DNA of 64,000 bases. It comes from Candidatus Aenigmatarchaeota archaeon (GTDB lineage Archaea; Aenigmatarchaeota; Aenigmatarchaeia; JACPZZ01). This document shows positions 16,856 to 25,339 of this stretch, one piece after another (position 1 is the first letter of the stretch; every line of letters starts with the position of its first letter). The stretch spans positions 121,522 through 185,521 of the forward strand of contig JACQNZ010000004.1 of NCBI GenBank assembly GCA_016202815.1, read 5' to 3'. The translations under genes were made by a program, and so were the position numbers. The notes below the pieces were generated by a model. The model ran no database searches, was not told the origin of the DNA, and was given only the letters and a program-made list of their open reading frames with translations.

Positions 16856-17974
16856 ATGGCTGCTCTTAGAGCGCCTAACAAACGCGGACAAGCTGTATCC
16901 CGAAGAACTTTTTTGGAGATTGGGTTAGCTGCGGCTGGCGGTTTAATCGCAGCTGGCATAGTGTCCCGCCTTTTTTTGAAGGAATTGTTTGATACGGACG
17001 GAAATCCGTATGAGCGGGGTTACGAAGTTGACGAATCGTTATTGAGGCGGGTTGATTTGGATCCAACGTACACAGTACCATCGCCGAAAGAGGCGGAGCC
17101 TGCGATCAAAGCGGGAATAACTTATATTTCGGGACAAGGCCTGCCGGACCCGGATGCAAAAGGAAAAAGATTCATCCCCGAGAAAATCCTTTCCGTAAGA
17201 AAATATGTGCAGCAATCGTTTGTTGTGGAGCCTGACCATGATTACGCGGAACGCGTCATAGGCCTTTCTAAAACCGCGTTAAGCCATGCGCTGTCTTTTT
17301 GGCCAAGCCCGTATCTGGTCAATCCAAAAGTAAATTTTGTAATACCCCGTTCGGCGGCGGATGCAATTCAAACGCCCCCCGCAAACATCGTTAACATAAA
17401 CATGGTCTATTCGATTTTGGGGCGGGACGGGATTTTGGTTGATTTTGATTACGGCGGAAAAATTGCGACATCTGATTATTGGACCGAGGAAAAAGTGGCC
17501 GGCGAACAGCTTATAAGTCCGACGTTCCGTGTTTTGGAGAATGACGTGGTATACGAAGGCGAGGAGCAATTGCCGTTATTTGTTTCGCTTTCGTCCCAGC
17601 CGATTTACATTGCAGAGACCGTTCCTGCGGAAGTCCTTCATTATCAGATGAGGCCGCACACTTTGAGAAATATGCTTGCGGAATTCAACAAAATACCCAG
17701 AGACCCGTACGGAGGAGTGGATGCGAACGCGATCAGCGACACAACGAACAGATGGATGATGCGCGAAGAGGTTTTAACCCACGCCATTATAAAATTATGG
17801 CTGCGTGATTACAACATACATGCGACACTGGGATTCTCAACGAGCGAGCTGGAAGGCAAGGTTTATGGGCCGCGCACCCCCGATTCCGCCGAGATGGGCG
17901 ACAGAATATCCGGACGGATAAAAGAGGCTGTGGAAGCTTACGCGCGAAGTCCGGAGGATTTGTTTGGAGTTTGA
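16856..17974 (+). CDS. Hypothetical protein with Tat-like signal peptide
   Basis: About 372 residues. The N-terminus has SRRTFLEIG followed by the hydrophobic run LAAAGGLIAAGIVSRLF, a good twin-arginine signal. The mature domain shows no recognisable catalytic motif. Three possible starts exist: TTG 16838, ATG 16850, ATG 16856. A TATA-like GATATTAAA at about 16824-16832 places a leaderless start near 16855, so I use 16856. Export in folded form would imply a bound cofactor or complex, which cannot be confirmed from sequence. Confidence 0.6.
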   Translation: MAALRAPNKRGQAVSRRTFLEIGLAAAGGLIAAGIVSRLFLKELFDTDGNPYERGYEVDESLLRRVDLDPTYTVPSPKEAEPAIKAGITYISGQGLPDPDAKGKRFIPEKILSVRKYVQQSFVVEPDHDYAERVIGLSKTALSHALSFWPSPYLVNPKVNFVIPRSAADAIQTPPANIVNINMVYSILGRDGILVDFDYGGKIATSDYWTEEKVAGEQLISPTFRVLENDVVYEGEEQLPLFVSLSSQPIYIAETVPAEVLHYQMRPHTLRNMLAEFNKIPRDPYGGVDANAISDTTNRWMMREEVLTHAIIKLWLRDYNIHATLGFSTSELEGKVYGPRTPDSAEMGDRISGRIKEAVEAYARSPEDLFGV

Positions 17975-18011
17975 ATGCTTGTTTTTCTCTTTCACACCGC
18001 AAAATTTTCAT

Positions 18012-19046
18012 TTACGTCACCGTCCAAGAGACTAATTCGTTGATGAAATCATACCCTTTCGAGCTGTTTGTCAGGATGACTATGCCATTCCCTTTTAAAT
18101 CTGCTACAAATTTTGACCTGTATCCGACATTGCTTCCGGAATGATAGAAAAACTTTCTGTTCTTCGAAATGAAAATTCCAAGCCCCATTAAATTTCTTTC
18201 CGCTTTTGTTACTGGTTTCAAAACCATTTTTATTGTTTCCATATCCAATATTTTTTCAGATTTTCCTTTGTAACAAAGCAAGATCTCTATCAACAACTTG
18301 GCTATATCTTCCGCAGTAGTCCATAATCCTGCGGCCGATTTTTCTGGGTATTTAAAAAAATCATTTTTCACCGTGTTTTTTCCTTCATGTCCGGATGCAA
18401 AATCGGCATACGGTTTATTTCCAACCTGATTGAAAAAACTGCGGTTCATATTTAAGGGTTTAAAAATAAATCTTTTTGCGACGTTTTCGAACGCATCTTC
18501 TGTAACATTTTCAATTATTTTTTGCAAGACCACGTATCCGCCTCCTGAATAATGGTATGTGTTTTGGTTGTATCTAACGAGAATTCTTTCGTTGTTTGAA
18601 GGGAATTCGGAGTTTAGTATTTCATTTATTTTAGGAACTTTTTCCTTGTAGCTATAACCTTTAAAACCAGAGCAAGAAATCCCGCCCGTGTGGCTCATTA
18701 ATTGTTTAATTGTAACTTTTTTTATTTCGCCTTCCGCGGTTTTAATTTTGAAACCATGCAAATATTTATTTGCATCGTCGTTTAGCCTAAGTTTTTTTGA
18801 TACTACCAATTTCATAATTATCAATGCTGTGAAGAATTTGCTGATAGATGCCACCTGAAATATGGTATTTTTATCTATTTTAACTTTTTCTCCTATTTTC
18901 TTTATTCCCAAATACATCAAATTTTTTATTCTAAAATCTTGGATTGCCGCGATGCTAAGTCCGGGAATGTCATATTTTTCCATAAGTTTACATACCCTGT
19001 TTTCAACATCTTTCGAATCTATCGTAAGTAAATCGTATACACTCAT
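18012..19046 (-). CDS. Beta-lactamase-family serine hydrolase (class C / PBP-like)
   Basis: A 344-residue protein with the three serine-hydrolase motifs of the beta-lactamase/DD-peptidase superfamily: SxxK in VASISKFFTAL, Tyr-Ser-Gly in YHYSGGGY and HSG in FYHSGSNVGY. No signal peptide, so it is probably cytoplasmic and acts on an ester or peptide rather than murein. The gene is clearly more AT-rich than its neighbours, with many AAA/ATT codons and runs of T on the plus strand, which suggests recent acquisition, probably from bacteria. Confidence 0.8.
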   Translation of the reverse strand: MSVYDLLTIDSKDVENRVCKLMEKYDIPGLSIAAIQDFRIKNLMYLGIKKIGEKVKIDKNTIFQVASISKFFTALIIMKLVVSKKLRLNDDANKYLHGFKIKTAEGEIKKVTIKQLMSHTGGISCSGFKGYSYKEKVPKINEILNSEFPSNNERILVRYNQNTYHYSGGGYVVLQKIIENVTEDAFENVAKRFIFKPLNMNRSFFNQVGNKPYADFASGHEGKNTVKNDFFKYPEKSAAGLWTTAEDIAKLLIEILLCYKGKSEKILDMETIKMVLKPVTKAERNLMGLGIFISKNRKFFYHSGSNVGYRSKFVADLKGNGIVILTNSSKGYDFINELVSWTVT

Positions 19047-19074
19047 GATATCAAATCCAACAGCTTACTGGTTA

Positions 19075-20085
19075 TTAAACCGCGAAATATTCCCGCCAGC
19101 GCACGTCGCCTTCGTGTTTTATGAGGCCCAGTTTCGCGAATTTTTGGAGGTATTTCCTTACAGCGCGCCCTGTCACGGGGGACGCGACTTTTTTGGCGTA
19201 TTGCTCGTATATGCCGTTCGCGTTTATCCGGTCCGCGGAGCGGATGATTTTCAATATCTCAGTTTCGTCGTCGTTTAACCTGGATTCGATTTTCGTTTTC
19301 CTCATGAACTTCGCCTCGTTAAAGGCTTTCCTTATGTGGTCGGTGGAGACTTTTCTCTTGTTTTCGGCTTCTGCGATAAGCGCGGCTTTGCGCAGCATTT
19401 CTATCCCTACGCGGGCATCCCCGTTGCACATGCGGGCGACCATCTTAATTTCGTCCCGCGCTATTGCGTTGGGCGCAAGCCCATATTTCGCGCGCTGGCC
19501 TATTATGTCCGCCATCTGGTCTGCGGTGTAAGCCGCGAACTCGATGCCTTCGACCTGCAGGGAACTTTTTATGCGGTCGTCAACGCCTGACAGCGCGTAA
19601 GGGTTGTTTGAGATGCATATCAGGCCGGCGCCGCTGCGCGAGACGTCGTAGAGGATTTCCGGGGATTCCAGGTGATCCACTTCGTCAAGCGCGATTATGA
19701 ATTTTTTCTCAGGGTGCCTTGTAGCGTTCTCGAATTTCCGTGTCATGGAAAGCATGGATTCGCGCGGGCTGACAAATGTCTCGGCTTGGTGCAGTATTTC
19801 GCCCAGCACGGCGTAGGCTGTAGAACGGCTCCAGCAGTTCACGTAAACCGTTTTTACGCGGCTGGCGCCTTTTTCCAGCTCCGACATTATCCATTTTGTG
19901 AGCATGGTCTTTCCGGTTCCGGGCGGGCCGTAGAGAAATACGTTGCGGATGCGTTTTCCTGTTGAAGCCGGCTTAATGCATTCTGCCAAAACCCGCCTCT
20001 GCCCTTCCCTGTGCAGCGCGTCCTCGGGCGCATAACCCTCAAGAAGCACGGATTCGTTTGCGACGACAGCGTTTTCCTCGAGCAC
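19075..20085 (-). CDS. cdc6: Orc1/Cdc6 replication initiator
   Basis: A 336-residue AAA+ initiator. The Walker A loop FLYGPPGTGKT is near residue 50, Walker B FIIALDEVDHLE near 130, sensor-1 ISNNP near 157 and the sensor-2 region GDARVGIEMLRKAA near 225. A C-terminal winged helix (about 260-336, including GRAVRKYLQKFAKLGLIKHEG) binds origin DNA. Archaeal origins often lie beside this gene; the AT-rich upstream region holds short direct repeats, though classical ORB boxes are not evident. Confidence 0.92.
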   Translation of the reverse strand: MLEENAVVANESVLLEGYAPEDALHREGQRRVLAECIKPASTGKRIRNVFLYGPPGTGKTMLTKWIMSELEKGASRVKTVYVNCWSRSTAYAVLGEILHQAETFVSPRESMLSMTRKFENATRHPEKKFIIALDEVDHLESPEILYDVSRSGAGLICISNNPYALSGVDDRIKSSLQVEGIEFAAYTADQMADIIGQRAKYGLAPNAIARDEIKMVARMCNGDARVGIEMLRKAALIAEAENKRKVSTDHIRKAFNEAKFMRKTKIESRLNDDETEILKIIRSADRINANGIYEQYAKKVASPVTGRAVRKYLQKFAKLGLIKHEGDVRWREYFAV

Positions 20086-20112
20086 AGAAACACCCTATAG
20101 GAATAGTCGTTG

Positions 20113-20137
20113 TTCCGATATAAACTTTTCCGATATA
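20113..20137 (-). promoter_or_regulatory. cdc6 promoter with direct repeats
   Basis: Two copies of TTCCGATATA lie at 20113-20122 and 20128-20137, 15 bases apart. Read on the minus strand, the same stretch gives GAAAAG followed by TTTATATCGG, a BRE-TATA arrangement about 30-45 bases upstream of the cdc6 ATG. The repeats may be binding sites for an initiator or regulator, or simply duplicated promoter elements. Confidence 0.5.
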
Positions 20138-20168
20138 TTCCATCTAAAATATCGCCTTATCCAAAGGT

Positions 20169-20546
20169 ATGATCATGAAGCTTAAGTTGCTCAAGGGCAT
20201 TGTGTACAATGCCTGCGACAGGGTTAGATGCGTGCCTTTTATTACGACGTACCTGAATAAGGTTCAACTCCCTTCGGATGGAAGATGGTCAATAGATTTG
20301 AAAAACGGCGGCGCGAGCGATGGAACTCTGTTAAGCCTGCCTTTTACGGAAATGCTTCATAAATGGTTTCTGGGGGAAATAAAGAAGGCTAATATTGGGT
20401 CGAATGACATAAGCAAAGCCGAGCTTGTAATGGAATTTAACTTTTTCAACAGCGTATATGACCGCACGCCGATAAAATGCTCCTGCGAAATAATCTGCGG
20501 AGGGAAGAAGTTTTATTACAGCGTAAAATTCGGGTTATTCTCGTAA
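20169..20546 (+). CDS. Hypothetical protein
   Basis: A 125-residue protein without a recognised domain. No membrane helix. It is divergent from cdc6 across about 83 bases and converges on the membrane protein at 20549 with a two-base gap. Contains four cysteines, including CSCEIICGG near the C-terminus, but no clear zinc-binding spacing. Confidence 0.5.
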   Translation: MIMKLKLLKGIVYNACDRVRCVPFITTYLNKVQLPSDGRWSIDLKNGGASDGTLLSLPFTEMLHKWFLGEIKKANIGSNDISKAELVMEFNFFNSVYDRTPIKCSCEIICGGKKFYYSVKFGLFS

Positions 20547-20548
20547 TT

Positions 20549-21196
20549 TCATTTTTTCTTATGATCCTCTTCGGCTTCGCGGACTTTTTTAGCGAATTTT
20601 TGCGCCTCTTCTATGCCGCTTTTTGCTGAAAGGTCCAAAATGTTCGTGAAAACCATGTTTTTGGCCGAGTGTATTTCCAGCCGTATTGTCTTGAAAACCA
20701 TGTAAGCCACGAAAAGCACGGCAGAGGCGGCGAACGTCATTACGGGTATGTCGTAAGAGCCTGAGATAATGGATAACAGTGATTCGAGCAACGGTTCGAT
20801 GACGTCTTTCAAAAAACCGAGCGTGACCAGGTTGAGGATAAAACCAGCTACGCCGACGAATGCTGTTGAAACTGACCTGTAAGGTGCGACTGCCCATATC
20901 ATAAGCAGCAGTAGCAGCGTGACGACCCAAAGTAAATTGCTGAGCTTAAGCAGCGCGCCTTCCCGGATTAAAGTAAGCCTTATAGAATCAATTTTGTCCA
21001 GGCTGATCTCAGTCACGGTCCCGCTGACATTTTTATTGGAGAAACCCAGGAATTTTGAAATTAATTTTCCCATCCCGCCAAGGGCCAAATCGATTACGTT
21101 CTCATCGCCCACGACCCTTTTGTTCGTGAGCGTCAGCGCGCCGTACCTATGCAGAACTTTCTCGCCGTGGGCGGAGGTTTTATCTGCGTATGTCAA
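20549..21196 (-). CDS. Membrane protein with PH-like N-terminal segment
   Basis: A 215-residue protein with at least two strong transmembrane segments (LLWVVTLLLLLMIWAV and VMTFAASAVLFVAYMVF) and a weaker hydrophobic stretch between them. The N-terminal part (RYGALTLTNKRVVG ... VTEISLDKIDSIRL) resembles bacterial/archaeal PH-like domains. The C-terminal tail is lysine/glutamate rich. The start codon appears to be TTG at 21196, four bases after the GH15 gene stop; no nearby ATG would keep the conserved-looking N-terminus. Translational coupling with the GH15 gene is likely. Confidence 0.6.
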   Translation of the reverse strand: MTYADKTSAHGEKVLHRYGALTLTNKRVVGDENVIDLALGGMGKLISKFLGFSNKNVSGTVTEISLDKIDSIRLTLIREGALLKLSNLLWVVTLLLLLMIWAVAPYRSVSTAFVGVAGFILNLVTLGFLKDVIEPLLESLLSIISGSYDIPVMTFAASAVLFVAYMVFKTIRLEIHSAKNMVFTNILDLSAKSGIEEAQKFAKKVREAEEDHKKK

Positions 21197-21199
21197 TTT

Positions 21200-22807
21200 T
21201 CAGTCCATCCTGGCAATAACATACATGGCGTTCGGCCAGAGCGAGACATCATTTTTCGCGCCAAATGACGGAACCCCCAGCGGAGTGAATTTTTCGTTTA
21301 TCGAATCCATTATTATCCTGTATTTTTTTATGTTGCCCGACCTTTTATGCGTCCATGCGAGCCATGCGGTGCTGACAAAGCACGTTTCGCCGGATTGCGC
21401 GTTCCTTTTCAGCCCGTTGTCCCACAATTCCTTTTCTATTTTTTCAACCGTTTTTTCAGATTTTTCGCTCCACATATCCACCATGCCGAAGGGGACCATG
21501 ACGGAAAGCGTGCAGGCGTCCACACCTTTCTCATTGTACGCTTTGTGGTAAGTCTCGTCGGAGCACATGAACAGGTATGATTCCTTCAGCTTCTCCGATA
21601 TGTCCGTCCACTCGTGGGACAGGCTTTCGTGGCCCAGTTTTTTGGCCATTGCCGACGCCGCGTTGAATGCGGAATAAGAGCTTGATGCCGTATATGCGTT
21701 GACGTTGAAGGCGTCTTCCCATGGAGTCAGCGACGGCGACATCATGCCTGTCCTGGGGTTGAAATTTTTTTCCAGTTCTTCAGCCGCATAGCGCACGGTG
21801 CTCCACATGTTTTCCAGGAATTTCCTGTCCCTTGTTTTCATGTAATGAGAGTATACCCCCCAGACTGCGGTGGAGAGCTGGTCTGTCCTCTTTTCGCTGT
21901 TGCTGGTGGCTGTGCCGTCAGCAAAAAGGAGATATTTGTGCTTTGTTATCGCGGTTTTCAGCCAGGAATAGAATTTTTCAGCTTCGGAATGATAGCCTGC
22001 GAGATCGAAAGCATAGGCTGCGTAAACGCCGTCCCTTATCCAGGAATACCTTGCCGCGGCTGAGGATACGAAGCTACCATGGTTTTGGTCCATGAGCATT
22101 TTCATGTTGAGAAGGGTCCTTTGGCCGTGCGAGTCCGGCAGTTTCGACTTTTCAAGCCATTTTTTCCAGTGGAACTGGGTCTTGTAGAGCCATTTATTCG
22201 CGTCCGTGTTAAGGGCGTTGGCCATTATCCTGTTAACATCTCTGATAGAATTGGATATCGCCATAAAAACATTGGCGGTGTTTGTGCCGTTTTCGGGGGT
22301 CGTGAAAAACGACATGACTGAAGCGGATTCGCCTGAGTTCCTTCCCTGGAGGTCGTCAAAGTTTATATCGCCGGTGTCGTGTTCCTTCACCTCGTGGGGA
22401 GAGAACACGCAAAGCGCTGCATCCTTGTTCTTGTGCAGCATGCCGGCTTCAAACGAAACGGCGTCCTTTTTTTGTCCCTCCCTGAGCTGGGTTTTTGTGT
22501 AACAATATACCATAGAAGGCTCGTTGGCCGACACCATGCGGACAAGGCAGTTTTCCACGGGAAGCACAAAATCTTTTACCGTAACGGTAAGGTGTCCTTT
22601 TTTTGCCGTTGTTTCAAGTACGTTTGTTTCGTCGTATCTCTGCGTTGTTTTCCATCCGTCCAGCCACGATACCGCGTTGTCGTCGAAAGAAAACACACCG
22701 ATCCTGGATTCGGCCATGTTCTGGAAATTATTCAGCGTCGGCCAGAAAAGCTTTGTTATGCTGGAGTTTTCGACAGCGACCAGCATTTTACCGTTGCCGA
22801 CGATCAT
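21200..22807 (-). CDS. GH15 glucoamylase-like glycoside hydrolase
   Basis: A 535-residue enzyme with the GH15 layout. An N-terminal beta domain begins IVGNGKMLVAVENSSITKLFWP, and an (alpha/alpha)6 barrel starts near residue 230. YSWIRDGVYAAYAFDLAG corresponds to the substrate-binding Y-x-W-x-R-D segment and LTPWEDAFNVNAYTA carries the general-acid glutamate candidate. No signal peptide, so it acts on cytoplasmic alpha-glucans or oligosaccharides such as trehalose or maltodextrin. The exact substrate cannot be read from sequence. Confidence 0.8.
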   Translation of the reverse strand: MIVGNGKMLVAVENSSITKLFWPTLNNFQNMAESRIGVFSFDDNAVSWLDGWKTTQRYDETNVLETTAKKGHLTVTVKDFVLPVENCLVRMVSANEPSMVYCYTKTQLREGQKKDAVSFEAGMLHKNKDAALCVFSPHEVKEHDTGDINFDDLQGRNSGESASVMSFFTTPENGTNTANVFMAISNSIRDVNRIMANALNTDANKWLYKTQFHWKKWLEKSKLPDSHGQRTLLNMKMLMDQNHGSFVSSAAARYSWIRDGVYAAYAFDLAGYHSEAEKFYSWLKTAITKHKYLLFADGTATSNSEKRTDQLSTAVWGVYSHYMKTRDRKFLENMWSTVRYAAEELEKNFNPRTGMMSPSLTPWEDAFNVNAYTASSSYSAFNAASAMAKKLGHESLSHEWTDISEKLKESYLFMCSDETYHKAYNEKGVDACTLSVMVPFGMVDMWSEKSEKTVEKIEKELWDNGLKRNAQSGETCFVSTAWLAWTHKRSGNIKKYRIIMDSINEKFTPLGVPSFGAKNDVSLWPNAMYVIARMD

Positions 22808-22851
22808 GAATAATATCTGTGGAACGGTTAATATAACCCTTTGTCAAATTA

Positions 22852-24576
22852 TCAGGCGTAATTGGAGAGCAGTATTTTTTCATCATCGCGCAAGTGCGCG
22901 TACAGGTCGCGAAGCGTTTTTAGATCGTTTTCATTAAGAACCGTAACCAGCACATCGCCTTCATTTACCTGCCGGCCCACGGTGGGTTCGTCCATGGATA
23001 CGGCAACGCGCCTGCCCTTTTCTGCTGATTGCATGTTTTGCCCCTGGTCCTGGAGCTCTTTCACAACACCGGCGATTTTACCGTCTTTCTTTTGTTTCAT
23101 TGAGTAACCTGTTTTCAATACGCCTGACAGGATTTCCACGCCGAACACGGCAGGCTTGGAGTCGCGAAAAATAAATCCCGGAAGTACGCGCATTTCACAG
23201 GGCCTCGACACTTTTGACAGCCTGTCCTCCGCGGATTTTTTCCTGACGTCTTCGGACCATTTCTGGTACTCTTCTATCAGCCTGTAGATTATGTTCGAAG
23301 AGATTATTTTCACGTTCTGCGTCCTTGCGTATTCTTCCGCGTCAGGGAGGATTTCGTTGTTGAATACCATTATGGCGCGGTGTTCCGGGATCGATTGTTC
23401 TATCTCCATCACGTCCTGTTTTGCTACAGGCCCGACTTCGGCCTTCCTTATGGGTATGCCGGCGCCTTTCAGAATTTTTATCAGGGCTTCCAGAGAGCCT
23501 AGCGTATCCGCTTTCACTATCAGGCCCTCTTCTTCGGTGAAGATTTCAACCGATTGCACGTCTTTTTGGACAACGGCTTTCAACGATTCAATCTCATCCT
23601 TATTTTGCGTGGCAAGCAGCGGATTGCCGGCAACGACTTTTTCCAGGCCGGGCGCGGCTATTTTTATTCCGGCTGCCGCATTCACTGAATCCACCTGCAG
23701 GAAATTTTTTTCAAGGCCCATCTGTTTCAGCGCCGGGGGCTTCAACAGGGCTTTTATTTTTGTTTCCACCGGCTCTTTCCCGCCTATCACTATGAAATCG
23801 TTCTTGCTTATCGTGCCGTTGTAAAGTATCACATCGATGGTCGTCCCAAGGCCGCGGATCTCCTTAACCTCAAGGATTGTGCCCTCGCCATTTTTTTCCG
23901 ACACCTCGAGCCGCTCCTTCAGAAAATGTTGTGCGAGCCCGGCTACTGTCATCAGCAGGTCTGCGACGCCTTCTCCTGTTATGCTTGAAACCGGCACAAT
24001 CGCTACCTGCTTGCTGAAGTCTGTGATGCGGTCGAACCTTTCTGACTGGAACCCGTGTTCTGACAGTTTTCCCACAATCTTGTATATTTTTTCTTCCAAC
24101 TCCTCGATGGCCATTGAAGGCTGGTTCTCAACGTTTTCCACAAACGGCCTGTTTTCGCTTCTTTTCCAGCCTGTTATCCTGTCCAATTTGGTGGCAGCCA
24201 CGATGAACGGCGTCTTGTAATGCTTCAGAATTTCGATCGATTCGAAGCTCTGCTGCTGCAGGCTCTCGTGCATGTCCACGACCAATATCGCGATATCTGC
24301 GATCGAACCGCCGCGTTTCCTTATCGTTGTGAAGGCTTCGTGGCCCGGCGTGTCTAGCAACAGCAAGCCCGGTATTTCCAGCCCTACACCCATGCGTTCG
24401 AGCAGCGGACCGCATATGTTTTTTATCACAGCCGCCGGAATTTCAGACGCTCCGACATGCTGGGTTATGCCTCCGGCTTCAGTCTTTGCAACAGCGGTCC
24501 CCCTGATGCGGTCCAGCAGCGATGTTTTTCCGTGGTCGACGTGGCCCAGCACGGCCACAATGGGCTGGCGTATCAT
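22852..24576 (-). CDS. infB: Translation initiation factor aIF5B
   Basis: About 574 residues. GTPase motifs are G1 GHVDHGKTS, G3 DTPGHE and G4-like ATKLDR (Asn replaced by Thr in the usual NKxD). Domain II and the C-terminal domains follow, including the conserved VGRQVNEGDVL near the end. The archaeal/eukaryotic-type factor joins ribosomal subunits at initiation. The first ATG at 24576 (MIRQPIVAVLGHVDHG) is preferred to GTG at 24585. Confidence 0.93.
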   Translation of the reverse strand: MIRQPIVAVLGHVDHGKTSLLDRIRGTAVAKTEAGGITQHVGASEIPAAVIKNICGPLLERMGVGLEIPGLLLLDTPGHEAFTTIRKRGGSIADIAILVVDMHESLQQQSFESIEILKHYKTPFIVAATKLDRITGWKRSENRPFVENVENQPSMAIEELEEKIYKIVGKLSEHGFQSERFDRITDFSKQVAIVPVSSITGEGVADLLMTVAGLAQHFLKERLEVSEKNGEGTILEVKEIRGLGTTIDVILYNGTISKNDFIVIGGKEPVETKIKALLKPPALKQMGLEKNFLQVDSVNAAAGIKIAAPGLEKVVAGNPLLATQNKDEIESLKAVVQKDVQSVEIFTEEEGLIVKADTLGSLEALIKILKGAGIPIRKAEVGPVAKQDVMEIEQSIPEHRAIMVFNNEILPDAEEYARTQNVKIISSNIIYRLIEEYQKWSEDVRKKSAEDRLSKVSRPCEMRVLPGFIFRDSKPAVFGVEILSGVLKTGYSMKQKKDGKIAGVVKELQDQGQNMQSAEKGRRVAVSMDEPTVGRQVNEGDVLVTVLNENDLKTLRDLYAHLRDDEKILLSNYA

Positions 24577-24615
24577 ACCAATCACTTAGAAGTAGTTATG
24601 GGATCGGCTATAAAT

Positions 24616-25209
24616 CTAAGTTAGAAGTTCTTTCACAGAGGCTTTTACGGTTTCGAAAACTTTTTCAACGCTTTGGGTGCCGTCTACCGTTATTGTGTTG
24701 GGAAAAACCTTCGCCAGTTTTTTGTAGTTTTCCCTTATTTTTTTAAGCTTCCCGGTTTTTTCGAACAGCTCTGTGCCCGGGCGGGACGATTTGATCCGGT
24801 TAATGGAAACGGTTTCTGGCACGTCTATGAAAATCGTAAGGTCGGGCCTGGGAAATTTTTCGTTCAGGTTCTTTAGCCATCCCACATCCTCGTCAAGCGA
24901 GCCGAACGCCAGGGTCGACATGATGTAGCGGTCCGTGACAACCACCTTGCCCTGTTTTAACGCCGGAATTATTTCAGATTCAATGTGATGTGCGCGGTCT
25001 GCGCAGAACAGCAGTTGCAGGGTTTTCTGGCCTGACACAATCTCTCCGCGCAGGATTGACCTTATCGTTTTGCCGATAAAATTTTCGGTAGGCTCCTTGG
25101 TCTGATGGACGCCATAACCCGCGTTGCGCAGCCATTCGCACAAGAGGCTTGTTTGCGTCGATAAACCGGACCCGTCGCAGCCTTCGATGGCGATTAATTT
25201 GCCTTGCAT
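24616..25209 (-). CDS. tmk: Thymidylate kinase family protein with altered Walker A
   Basis: A 197-residue dTMP-kinase-like protein. EGCDGSGLSTQTSLL occupies the P-loop, KEPTENFIGKTIR and LLFCADRAHHIES match the family, and VVTDRYIMSTLAFG carries the DRY motif for nucleotide binding. The P-loop lysine (GxGKST) is replaced by Leu, encoded by TTA, so ATP binding must differ or another residue compensates. ATG at 25209 begins MQGKLIAIEGCDG. It lies downstream of ndk on the same strand, separated by the hairpin element. Confidence 0.85.
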   Translation of the reverse strand: MQGKLIAIEGCDGSGLSTQTSLLCEWLRNAGYGVHQTKEPTENFIGKTIRSILRGEIVSGQKTLQLLFCADRAHHIESEIIPALKQGKVVVTDRYIMSTLAFGSLDEDVGWLKNLNEKFPRPDLTIFIDVPETVSINRIKSSRPGTELFEKTGKLKKIRENYKKLAKVFPNTITVDGTQSVEKVFETVKASVKELLT

Positions 25210-25245
25210 GAAACCCCTTGGCAGTCCAAAAATAAAAAGGCCGGT

Positions 25246-25338
25246 GAAACTGAAGCATGGGAAACTAGAAACATACCGTATACTGTATCGGTATGTTTCA
25301 GTTCCTCGACTGCTTCTGTTTACCTCATGCTTCCAGCT
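25246..25338. repeat. Nested-hairpin intergenic element, copy 2
   Basis: The inner stem GAAACATACCG (25268-25278) pairs with CGGTATGTTTC (25289-25299) around the loop TATACTGTAT, which is identical to copy 1. The outer pair is GAAGCATG (25252-25259) with CATGCTTC (25326-25333). Compared with copy 1, two stem positions changed on both strands (G-C to A-T and T-A to C-G), so pairing is kept. The right end touches the ndk stop codon at 25340; the left end is 37 bases before tmk. Confidence 0.75.
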
Positions 25339-25339
25339 A

